Source: Chloroflexi bacterium UBA6265 (GTDB taxonomy: Bacteria > Chloroflexota > Chloroflexia > Thermomicrobiales > UBA6265). From it: a DNA stretch of 6,228 bases. The notes under the pieces are model-generated. The model worked only from the letters and a program-made list of their open reading frames with translations, searched no databases and was not told the origin of the DNA. Positions within the stretch are counted from its first letter, which is position 1, and the number at the start of each line of letters is the position of its first letter. The DNA lies in contig DJVD01000063.1 of NCBI GenBank assembly GCA_002440805.1, positions 247 through 6,474 on the forward strand, read 5' to 3'. Shown piece by piece: positions 1 to 5,774 of the stretch. The translations under genes and the position numbers were made by a program.

Positions 1-62
1 GCCTGCTGGACAAGGCGAAGGACGCTCTTACTGACGATGATAAAGACCGGGGCGTGTACTAG
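1..62 (+). CDS. C-terminal end of an unidentified Lys/Asp-rich protein (partial)
   Basis: An open frame enters from the left edge (first full codon at 3) and stops at TAG 60-62. It encodes 19 residues, LLDKAKDALTDDDKDRGVY. The tail is highly charged and looks amphipathic and helical, as in small soluble stress or antitoxin-like proteins, but this is too little to assign a family. The stop lies just upstream of a perfect inverted repeat at 75-120, as expected for the real end of a gene. It converges with the minus-strand PRC-barrel gene. The reading frame could be fortuitous, but the stop-plus-terminator arrangement favours a true gene end. Confidence 0.5.
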   Translation, partial: LLDKAKDALTDDDKDRGVY

Positions 63-74
63 CCACACCGCCTG

Positions 75-120
75 AAACAGAAAGAACCACGTGCCGGATG
101 GCCCGTGGTTCTTTCTGTTT
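75..120. terminator. Bidirectional intrinsic terminator between convergent genes
   Basis: A perfect 17-bp inverted repeat has arms at 75-91 (AAACAGAAAGAACCACG) and 104-120 (CGTGGTTCTTTCTGTTT) around a 12-base loop. Each arm is A-rich outside and G/C-rich near the loop, so on either strand the 3' arm ends in a pyrimidine/T-rich run. It sits 12 bases after the plus-strand stop at 62 and 19 bases past the minus-strand stop at 140. This is the expected place for a terminator serving both convergent transcripts. Confidence 0.85.
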
Positions 121-139
121 GCTGCTGGTGGGGATCAGG

Positions 140-769
140 TTACAAATCCCGCACGGAACCGTCGTTCAATTCCTCGCGCACGGTCACGACCTCTCGCTGG
201 AGTTCATCCTCTATCTGTTCGATGTGCGTATCACGGTGCCTGATGACGTGAACTTCTTCAATCACCCGATAGCGACGTGAAATTACAAGCACTTCCTCCA
301 CAACGGGAATGATGAGCGTATCGCCCTCGTATCGAGGTTCGGGCAACTCGTCGAATTCCTCGCCGCCGGGTACCCGACGTACCTCGACATTATCGGTGCC
401 GATTTCGACATCATGGCGCACCGGAACCCGCTCCACAGTTTTGTCGACAACGACACGACCCAGGTCGACTTCATGAACATCGACGTGCAATTCCTCAGCC
501 TGAAGTTGCAGGGTCTGATGGAATTGCTCGTAGGTCGCAGCCAATGGAGTCTCGTTTCGACCAAACGTATCGGCCAGGACGATTTCGGTTGACGTTGAGC
601 GAGCAGTATCGATCGCGTCCCAGGGAACCTCAAGGATCCGGTCGCCCTGCGTCACACGAACAACGGCTCGTCCGGTCGTGTCCGACTCGACAACCTGGTC
701 GACAATGCCGATCTCTTCGCCGGCGGCGCCCACTACGCGGGCGCCATTCCTGATATTGATGTTGGCCAT
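140..769 (-). CDS. PRC-barrel and DUF2382 (YsnF/AvaK-like) domain protein
   Basis: This is a 209-residue soluble protein with no signal peptide or membrane segment. Residues 1-75 read as a PRC-barrel (GARVVGAAGEEIGIVDQVV, then ILEVPWDAI). Residues from about 93 to 200 match DUF2382, a charged repeat domain of general-stress proteins: a Glu/Val/Arg-rich beta pattern with the hallmark EGDTLIIPVVEEVLV at 148-162 and heptad-like Arg/Glu stretches after it. The family is linked to stress responses, but no biochemical activity is established. ATG at 769 is chosen because AGAGGTGA sits 5 bases upstream. The longer GTG start at 778 lies inside that ribosome binding site. It is the last gene of a minus-strand cluster, 66 bases after the phosphoribosyltransferase stop, and ends at the shared terminator. 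Domain assignment is firm; function is open. Confidence 0.88.
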   Translation of the reverse strand: MANINIRNGARVVGAAGEEIGIVDQVVESDTTGRAVVRVTQGDRILEVPWDAIDTARSTSTEIVLADTFGRNETPLAATYEQFHQTLQLQAEELHVDVHEVDLGRVVVDKTVERVPVRHDVEIGTDNVEVRRVPGGEEFDELPEPRYEGDTLIIPVVEEVLVISRRYRVIEEVHVIRHRDTHIEQIEDELQREVVTVREELNDGSVRDL

Positions 770-774
770 ATTCT

Positions 775-782
775 TCACCTCT
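775..782 (-). promoter_or_regulatory. Ribosome binding site that fixes the start of the PRC-barrel gene
   Basis: Read on the minus strand this is AGAGGTGA, a strong Shine-Dalgarno match 5 bases before ATG 769. It contains the alternative GTG (778-776), which is therefore unlikely to be the initiation codon. Confidence 0.75.
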
Positions 783-835
783 GGTAGCTGGATGCATGGT
801 TCGTTACGAGGTGAAATGCAACAACCGTGCCGGAG

Positions 836-1309
836 TTACTGAACAGCTTGTCCCACGCGCTCGTCCCATGGGAAGTGGATCCAGTCGTCGGTACGTTTCC
901 ACACGTATTCCGGCTTGATCAGCGAACGCGACTTCTCGTAGATAACCAGGCTCCGCACCTCGGCGACGTGTTGTTGGACAAACTCGTGGGTCGTGCGCAA
1001 GGTGGCACCGGTATCGGCAACATCATCGCAAATTAACACCTTCAGGCCCTTGAACAAATCGGGGTCGGGGATGGGAGGCAACATCACCGGCAGCTGCAGG
1101 TGTTCCTCGCGGCCGGTGTAAAACTCCACGTTAACCACGTGCAGCAGTTTCACTCCCAGGGCATAGCCAAGCGCACCGGCCGTGAACAGCCCACCCCGGG
1201 CGATGGCGAGGATGAAATCGGGTTTGTAGCCATCATCAATCACCGCCCGAGCAAGCGCCTGCGTTGATTGCCCAAAGTCCTCCCAGGTCAGAACTTCCGT
1301 ATCGTGCAT
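836..1309 (-). CDS. Purine-type phosphoribosyltransferase (COG2236-like)
   Basis: This is a 157-residue cytosolic type I phosphoribosyltransferase. The PRPP-binding loop is clear at 91-104 (VLICDDVADTGATL, the hhhhDDhxDTGxTL pattern), and the pyrophosphate-binding loop is ARGG at 37-40 after a hydrophobic strand. The C-terminal WIHFPWDE at 143-150 resembles the hood motif of short xanthine/hypoxanthine-guanine transferases in the Hpt1/COG2236 group. The likely reaction joins a purine base or similar substrate to PRPP, releasing pyrophosphate in nucleotide salvage. The base specificity cannot be read from sequence. ATG 1309 lies 9 bases after the proC stop, with only a weak purine-rich site (AGGGA) overlapping that stop, so translation is probably coupled to proC. 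Length is normal and complete for the group. Confidence 0.88.
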   Translation of the reverse strand: MHDTEVLTWEDFGQSTQALARAVIDDGYKPDFILAIARGGLFTAGALGYALGVKLLHVVNVEFYTGREEHLQLPVMLPPIPDPDLFKGLKVLICDDVADTGATLRTTHEFVQQHVAEVRSLVIYEKSRSLIKPEYVWKRTDDWIHFPWDERVGQAVQ

Positions 1310-1318
1310 GCCGGTTCC

Positions 1319-2182
1319 CTATTCCCCTTCGTCGGCCAACGACTTGGTGCGCTTATAGGCCGCATGCACCGATTTGCTGAGAATCGTGCGCAGGCCGCCC
1401 TTCTCCATTTGATAGATCGCTTCGGCACTGGTGCCACCGGGGCTGGTGACCATGTTGCGGAGCTCAGCCAGGTGCTTGCCACTTTCGCGGGCATAGCTCA
1501 CCGAGCCACCGACCGTTTGCATCACGATCTGCTCGGCGATGCGCCGCGGAAAACCCATATGCACGCCGGCATCAATCAGCGCCTCCATCATCAGGAACAC
1601 GTAGGTGGGGCCGGTTCCGCTGAGGGCGGTGGCCATATCCACATACTTCTCCTGCTCCACTTCCAGTTCCATCCCCAGCGCACCGAGCGCCAGTCGCACC
1701 TTCTCACGGGCTACCTGGTCGACCTCGGGCACCGCGTACCAAACGGCCATGCCCTCACCGATCTGGGCCGGTGTATTCGGCATGACGCGCACGATGGCGT
1801 CGTGGCGCAACCCCTTGTGCATCTGGGCGATTGCGGTGCCGGCCGCAATCGAAATAACCGTCTGCTCGGGCCGCAACACTCCTGCCAGTTCGGCCATCAC
1901 GCCCGGCATCATCTGTGGCTTGATGGTGAGTAGTACCAGGTCGGCGCCGTCGACCGCGGCTGCATTATCGGCAACCACCTCAATCCCGTGTTTGGCGGAA
2001 AGCTGCACGCGGCGCTCCTCCCGCGGATGACTGGCCACGAGCTGGTCACGCCGGACGATCCCCTCGTTAAGCAGCCCGGCGACGATGGATTCAGCCATCA
2101 CCCCGGCCCCGATCAGGGCAATCCGGCTATGGGAGAGCGGCGATTCACTGCTGGTAGACGTTCCCGAATCTGTTTCCTTCAT
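1319..2182 (-). CDS. proC: Pyrroline-5-carboxylate reductase
   Basis: This 287-residue enzyme should reduce 1-pyrroline-5-carboxylate to L-proline with NAD(P)H in the cytosol, the last step of proline synthesis. Motifs in order: the Rossmann dinucleotide site IALIGAGVMAESI at 21-33; LLTIKPQ at 84-90; VRVMPNTPAQIGEG at 131-144; and the C-terminal family signature ALSGTGPTYVFLMMEALIDA at 186-205, followed by VTSPGGTSAEA at 245-255. All key positions are intact. About 18 residues rich in Ser/Thr precede the Rossmann strand, longer than in most homologues. ATG 2182 is preferred; an in-frame TTG at 2194 would add four residues, but the AGGAG at 2196-2200 is only 1 base from it. From ATG the spacing is a long 13 bases, so the exact start is unsure. 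It is the first gene of the minus-strand cluster. Confidence 0.95.
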   Translation of the reverse strand: MKETDSGTSTSSESPLSHSRIALIGAGVMAESIVAGLLNEGIVRRDQLVASHPREERRVQLSAKHGIEVVADNAAAVDGADLVLLTIKPQMMPGVMAELAGVLRPEQTVISIAAGTAIAQMHKGLRHDAIVRVMPNTPAQIGEGMAVWYAVPEVDQVAREKVRLALGALGMELEVEQEKYVDMATALSGTGPTYVFLMMEALIDAGVHMGFPRRIAEQIVMQTVGGSVSYARESGKHLAELRNMVTSPGGTSAEAIYQMEKGGLRTILSKSVHAAYKRTKSLADEGE

Positions 2183-2195
2183 GGCGCAAGTCAAG

Positions 2196-2200
2196 CTCCT
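2196..2200 (-). promoter_or_regulatory. Shine-Dalgarno-like AGGAG upstream of proC
   Basis: The minus strand reads AGGAG here. It is 13 bases from ATG 2182 and 1 base from the alternative TTG 2194. Neither spacing is ideal, which leaves the proC start ambiguous. No better purine-rich site lies nearer to the ATG. Confidence 0.5.
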
Positions 2201-2246
2201 GATGATCGATCCTAATTAGTCATAACGATAAGTTTTTCTTCATTAC

Positions 2247-2274
2247 ATAATACGTACCGGGTTTGCGGCACAAA
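2247..2274 (-). promoter_or_regulatory. proC: Possible sigma-70-type promoter for proC cluster
   Basis: On the minus strand, TTTGTG (2274-2269) is followed after 16 bases by TATTAT (2252-2247), roughly a -35/-10 pair. It lies in the most AT-rich part of the divergent intergenic region, about 65-90 bases before ATG 2182. The -35 match is weak and other AT-rich hexamers are available nearby, so this is only a candidate. Confidence 0.3.
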
Positions 2275-2326
2275 TCATGCGTTAAGCAATTGGCAGTACG
2301 CTGTTTTTTCTCGGTGTGATGCAGTT

Positions 2327-2339
2327 TGGGGATTCCCCA
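2327..2339. repeat. Perfect 13-base palindrome in the leader of the dehydrogenase gene
   Basis: TGGGGA and TCCCCA are exact inverted copies around one central T, 29 bases before ATG 2369 and 18 bases before its ribosome binding site. As DNA it could be an operator half-site pair. As RNA the single-base loop is too tight, so the stem would have to open to about 5 bp or fewer. Regulatory role is inference. Confidence 0.4.
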
Positions 2340-2357
2340 GCTTGCCACCTTTTTAAC

Positions 2358-2362
2358 AGGAG
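2358..2362 (+). promoter_or_regulatory. Ribosome binding site of the PQQ-dehydrogenase gene
   Basis: AGGAG is 6 bases before ATG 2369, an ideal Shine-Dalgarno arrangement. It supports this ATG and hence the Tat signal peptide as the true N-terminus. Confidence 0.8.
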
Positions 2363-2368
2363 TTCCTT

Positions 2369-4642
2369 ATGACCCAGGATCATCGCTCTGGTGCCTTTGA
2401 TCGCCGCCGTTTCGTTGCAGGAACAGGGGTGTTGGCCGTAGCCAGCACCATGTCTCTCCTCCCAACTGCCCATGCACAGGATGCGACCCCGGTCGCATCG
2501 CCTGTAGCTTCGCCGGTGGAGGGTGGATCTGTTGGCGATTGGGCCACCTTTGGTTACGACTACGGCCAAACCCGCCACGTCCCGTTCACGGAGGTCACCA
2601 AGGACAATGTTGGCGAACTCGGGATCGTCTGGTCGTTTGATTTCCTGGAAGACGATGAGTCGATTCCGCCCGCAAATCAATCGTATCCCATTATGGTGAA
2701 CGAGACGGTATATGTCACCACCACCTACAACAATGTCTACGCACTCGATGCCCGCACCGGCGAAAAGAAGTGGAAGTGGGCACCGGATAACATTGGGTTC
2801 TTCAAGAACTTCGGTGTGTCCGCAAACCGTGGCGTAGCCGTTGGCAATGGCAGCGTGTTCATGATGTCGCTGGATATGCACATCTACAAATTGGACGCGG
2901 AAACCGGTGAACTGCAACAGGATTTGCAAATTTGGGATGTGGTTCCGGATGCAAAACCGGAATACGGATACTACGAATCCACTGCCCCGATTTTCTATGA
3001 CAACAAGCTGTTCTTCGGTTCGTCCGGTTCAGACAACGGCGTGCGCGGATTTTTCATGGCGATTAATGCCGATGATATGAGTGCCGCCTGGCCAAGCCCG
3101 TACTGGACCGTGCCACCCGATGGCCAGGATTGGCGTGCCAATGGTGCCAATCACGGTGGTGGTGCTCCGTGGATGCCCGCCAGCATCGATACAGAAACCG
3201 GGATGCTCTATTTCGTTACCGGAAACCCGTCGCCGGACTTCTTTGGCGAGGCTCGCCCGGGCAGTAATCCCAACACCAACAGCATGATCGCGCTGGATTA
3301 TGCCACTGGCGAGCAAATTTGGGTGCAACAATCGCTGAGCCGCGACCTTTGGGACTATGATATGGCCGCCCCGCCCGTACTGTTCACGGCAACAATCGCC
3401 GGCGAGCAGCGCAAAGTGGTAGCGGAAGGCTCCAAGGCTGGTCAGTGGTGGTGCTGGGATGCCGCAGATGGTGAATTAATCTACGACGGAATTCCGTTCG
3501 CGCGCATAGATCATCCCGAGCCGACTGAAGAAGGCGTACTGGTTTACCCCGGTATCCTCGGCGGGGCTAACTACGCACCGCAATCGTATGATCCCACGAC
3601 CAACTATTACCTGATCGCGAACGTGGAATGGCCGTCATTTGTCACCAAGGCTGCACCCGAGACGGTTGAACGCCGCGGACGTGGTGACATCGATTACGGA
3701 GGCACGGCGGAGTTCTCTACGGAAGAGGCACCGTACGGTACATACGTAGCTATTGACCTCGAAAACGGTGAAATTGTCTATTCGGTGGAAACCCCGGGTA
3801 TGCTGCGCGGCGGATTTACCACCACCGCTTCCGGACTTGGCTTCTATGGCGGCACATCCCACGCTGACAGCAACCTTCACGCAATCGATACGTCCACGGG
3901 CGAAGATCTGTGGACCTTCGGTGTAGGCGATAGCGTGCAAAGTGCGCCAAGCATCTACCAGCTGGATGGCACCACCTATATTACCCAGACCGTGGGCGGC
4001 GCTAGCTCGAAAATCGTGACCTTCGCCCTCGGCGGTGATACCACGCAGATCCCGGCCCCTGAGCCGCCTGTGGCAACAACTCTCGTTGCTCCGGAAGACC
4101 CGGCCGACTACCTGCAGCTCAGCCCGGATAAGGACCATGTAATTATCTTCAATGCCATCGCCAACCTGGGTGATGCCAATAGCGGCATGAACTTCAACGG
4201 ATACCATCACGGCGAAGCCGTCATCACGGTTCCAACCGGATGGGGATTCACGATTAACCTTTGGAATATGGGTGTCCTGCCGCACAGTGCGATGATCGTT
4301 ACGGCGGAACATGTTGATGAGCCAACCAATCACGTAGCCGCGTACCAGGGCGGATATACCCCGGATCCGAGCATTGGCTTCACCGGTGATCAGGTTCAGC
4401 ACTTCGTGACCGTGGAGGCACAGCGCCTCCAGCTCCAGCCTGCTGGTGAGTATGCCCTCATTTGCGCTGTGCCGGGCCATGCCCCTGCCGGTATGTGGAT
4501 CAGCTTGATCGTTAGCGACGACGCGGACAACGCCACCCTCACCACACCGGATGGAACTGTGTATGAAGCACAGGTAGGTGCTCCAGAGGCGGTAGAGGCA
4601 ACACCAGGTGCAACACCTGAATCGGACGCGCCGCACGGATAA
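2369..4642 (+). CDS. Tat-exported PQQ-dependent dehydrogenase fused to a sulfocyanin-like cupredoxin
   Basis: This 757-residue secreted quinoprotein probably oxidises an alcohol or sugar outside the cytoplasm; the substrate is unknown. Residues 1-36 form a twin-arginine signal (DRRRF at 11-15, hydrophobic core 19-32, cleavage after AHA-36). An Ala/Thr/Pro/Val/Ser linker follows (38-51). The propeller domain (about 55-555) has seven recognisable W-motif blades, e.g. YALDARTGEKKW 124-135 and MIALDYATGEQIW 306-318. Family landmarks are ANRG 152-155, GSSGSDNGVRG 217-227, GGGAPW 263-268 (PQQ-stacking Trp268), TGNPSP 284-289 with RPGSN 296-300, and WDYD 328-331 (catalytic Asp329). The cupredoxin domain (about 585-716) carries the sulfocyanin signs MNFNGYHHG and VPTGWGF and type 1 copper ligands His639, Cys699, His704, Met709. 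A Pro/Glu/Thr-rich tail ends the protein. There is no CXXCH haem motif and no vicinal Cys pair. It is first in a cluster with the downstream beta-sandwich gene. Confidence 0.93.
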   Translation: MTQDHRSGAFDRRRFVAGTGVLAVASTMSLLPTAHAQDATPVASPVASPVEGGSVGDWATFGYDYGQTRHVPFTEVTKDNVGELGIVWSFDFLEDDESIPPANQSYPIMVNETVYVTTTYNNVYALDARTGEKKWKWAPDNIGFFKNFGVSANRGVAVGNGSVFMMSLDMHIYKLDAETGELQQDLQIWDVVPDAKPEYGYYESTAPIFYDNKLFFGSSGSDNGVRGFFMAINADDMSAAWPSPYWTVPPDGQDWRANGANHGGGAPWMPASIDTETGMLYFVTGNPSPDFFGEARPGSNPNTNSMIALDYATGEQIWVQQSLSRDLWDYDMAAPPVLFTATIAGEQRKVVAEGSKAGQWWCWDAADGELIYDGIPFARIDHPEPTEEGVLVYPGILGGANYAPQSYDPTTNYYLIANVEWPSFVTKAAPETVERRGRGDIDYGGTAEFSTEEAPYGTYVAIDLENGEIVYSVETPGMLRGGFTTTASGLGFYGGTSHADSNLHAIDTSTGEDLWTFGVGDSVQSAPSIYQLDGTTYITQTVGGASSKIVTFALGGDTTQIPAPEPPVATTLVAPEDPADYLQLSPDKDHVIIFNAIANLGDANSGMNFNGYHHGEAVITVPTGWGFTINLWNMGVLPHSAMIVTAEHVDEPTNHVAAYQGGYTPDPSIGFTGDQVQHFVTVEAQRLQLQPAGEYALICAVPGHAPAGMWISLIVSDDADNATLTTPDGTVYEAQVGAPEAVEATPGATPESDAPHG
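4121..4516 (+). other. Sulfocyanin-like blue-copper domain encoded at the 3' end of the dehydrogenase gene
   Basis: Residues 585-716 of the fusion protein. Visible marks are NFNGY (608-612), VPTGW (621-625), LPHS (637-640) with His639, and CAVPGHAPAGM (699-709), giving Cys699-x4-His704-x4-Met709. Sulfocyanins are type 1 copper electron carriers known from SoxM-type terminal oxidase systems in Sulfolobales, with homologues in other prokaryotes. Here the domain follows a short Pro-rich hinge (561-578). It could accept electrons from the reduced quinone cofactor and hand them to a membrane oxidase or another carrier. Confidence 0.85.
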
Positions 4643-4658
4643 ACCCAGGCTCATTCAC

Positions 4659-4697
4659 AGCGACTCCCGGTGCTCCGTGCAGGACACCGGGATCGCT
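4659..4697 (+). terminator. Intercistronic hairpin, possible attenuator
   Basis: AGCGACTCCCGGTG (4659-4672) pairs with CACCGGGATCGCT (4685-4697) to form a 13-bp G/C-rich stem with one bulged C (4664) and a 12-base loop. It starts 16 bases after the dehydrogenase stop and ends 17 bases before the next start codon. Only TTT follows, so it may be a leaky terminator, an mRNA-stabilising 3' structure or a processing site rather than a full stop. Confidence 0.6.
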
Positions 4698-4700
4698 TTG

Positions 4701-4706
4701 AAAGGA
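4701..4706 (+). promoter_or_regulatory. Ribosome binding site deciding the start at 4715
   Basis: AAAGGA lies 8 bases before ATG 4715. An earlier in-frame GTG at 4670 sits inside the intercistronic hairpin and lacks any ribosome binding site, so the ATG is preferred. Confidence 0.7.
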
Positions 4707-4714
4707 AAACGTTC

Positions 4715-5770
4715 ATGCGCGCACGACAAACACCTGAAACTACGCAGGTAGATTTTGGATTCCCGGAGACGCGGGTCCCTGTAGAAATTTGGACTCGAGA
4801 GGGAAACAACAACTATCACCTGCAAGGCACACTCTCGTACAACGGACAACCCGTTGCCGGGGCGCTGCTACACACCAATATCTACCGCCTTCCCGCACCG
4901 ACTGGTGAAGATGGCACCTTTGAACTTACCGGCGATAAAACAGTTCTCCAGCGCCAGGTCCTGAGCGCGTACGACCTGACCAATGCAAGAATCGGCGGGA
5001 ATTCCCTGGACACCGAAGCAGTGGAAGCGATTGAGGCTGCCAGTGTCGAGGTCGAATCAATCTTTGAAATTGAAGTCGAACCGCTCTCAGTACCGGCCAA
5101 TACTGCAGATGCAGTGCTAACCGGTTCCATGATGTTCAAGGGTGGCGAAATTCCGGTGCCAACGGTCCAACTATGGGGATACGTACTCAGCGGTACCGTC
5201 ATGGACGCAGATGGAAACCCCCTGGTCGATGCCAATGTCAGCATCCGCGACGACGAAGGTGAAACGTGGTCGCTCTCAACAATCACGGACGAAACCGGCG
5301 AATACATGCTGCGCTTCTATCCCCTCGGTGGTGCGTTCCAAATGCGGGTAGCCCAGGGCACCAGGACGTTTGAATCCGACCAGGAAACAGTATTCAACCC
5401 GGAAACCAGCGCGAAAATGGATATCATCGTCCACTCCGATATGGGCATGGCGATGGGAACAGGCACAGATGGTGCGTGGGAAATCACAGATGTTCCCGGT
5501 GCAGAGTACGTGGGGTTTATCACCGGGATTGCCGATGGCGATATACCAGTGAAGGATGCTGCCGTAAGCCTGCCGGATGACACCGGCGCGTTCACGATCA
5601 CCTTGCCCGCATTGCCAGCCGGCTCCGCATATACCTTCTTCCAGGAGCGGTTTCGAGTGTTTGCCGACGAACCCCTCTTGCCGGGCGGAGTGGTACCGAA
5701 GGAGCTCATTCCCGACAAACTGGAACCCCATATCCCAATGGGAATCGAGCCAGCGATTACCATAGAGTAG
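4715..5770 (+). CDS. Carboxypeptidase-regulatory-like beta-sandwich repeat protein, function unknown
   Basis: This is a 351-residue acidic protein of unknown function. At least two modules resemble carboxypeptidase regulatory-like (transthyretin-type) beta-sandwiches. Module one is at about 34-75 (LQGTLSYNGQPVAGA, then GEDGTFELTG). Module two is at about 155-240 (LSGTVMDADGNPLVDANVSI, then TDETGEYMLRF, the classic G.V.D..G.P...A.V.......T...G.Y pattern). A weaker third piece is at about 250-310 (GAWEITDVPGAEYVGFI, TGAFTITLPALPAGSAYTFF). An acidic helical stretch rich in Ala, Val and Glu links modules one and two (98-122), and MGMAMG at 243-248 is a small Met cluster. Such modules usually occur outside the cell, but no signal peptide or membrane segment is visible from either possible start. 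It lies 72 bases after the dehydrogenase gene and is probably co-transcribed, suggesting a related role. It contains no cysteine. Confidence 0.85.
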   Translation: MRARQTPETTQVDFGFPETRVPVEIWTREGNNNYHLQGTLSYNGQPVAGALLHTNIYRLPAPTGEDGTFELTGDKTVLQRQVLSAYDLTNARIGGNSLDTEAVEAIEAASVEVESIFEIEVEPLSVPANTADAVLTGSMMFKGGEIPVPTVQLWGYVLSGTVMDADGNPLVDANVSIRDDEGETWSLSTITDETGEYMLRFYPLGGAFQMRVAQGTRTFESDQETVFNPETSAKMDIIVHSDMGMAMGTGTDGAWEITDVPGAEYVGFITGIADGDIPVKDAAVSLPDDTGAFTITLPALPAGSAYTFFQERFRVFADEPLLPGGVVPKELIPDKLEPHIPMGIEPAITIE

Positions 5771-5774
5771 AAAC

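Larger units (their letters stand above)
2183..2368. other. Divergent intergenic region between proC and the PQQ-dehydrogenase gene
   Basis: This 186-base spacer carries the start regions of both divergent transcripts. It is markedly more AT-rich than the genes, especially 2211-2255. Short palindromes include GATCGATC (2204-2211) and CTAATTAG (2212-2219), which abut each other in the proC leader, and TGGGGA-T-TCCCCA (2327-2339) in the plus-strand leader. A clear plus-strand promoter could not be picked: TTGGCA at 2290-2295 is a fair -35, but no good -10 follows at normal spacing. No RNA gene or credible small gene was seen. Confidence 0.6.

Noticed and set aside
770..778. Alternative GTG start adding three residues to the PRC-barrel protein
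   Set aside because: The GTG is part of the AGAGGTGA ribosome binding site used by ATG 769.
1268..1933. Plus-strand open frame (221 codons) opposite proC
   Set aside because: It is antisense to proC with a His/Arg/Gly-rich, non-protein-like sequence and no ribosome binding site; a shadow frame.
2282..2929. Minus-strand open frame (215 codons) across the dehydrogenase start and the intergenic region
   Set aside because: It would cover the divergent promoter region and the Tat signal coding sequence. No family is recognised and the protein-like signal is all on the plus strand.
2369..4642. Fused cytochrome c domain in the PQQ dehydrogenase
   Set aside because: No CXXCH motif is present. The protein has only two cysteines (362 and 699), and Cys699 belongs to the copper site.
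3635..4654. Long minus-strand open frame (339 codons) opposite the dehydrogenase 3' half
   Set aside because: It lies entirely antisense to a strongly supported coding region, shows no recognisable domain, and its composition looks like the mirror of the real gene's codons.
4670..4714. Alternative GTG start adding 15 residues to the beta-sandwich protein
   Set aside because: The GTG lies within the intercistronic hairpin and has no ribosome binding site, whereas ATG 4715 has AAAGGA at good spacing. The extra residues do not supply a signal peptide.
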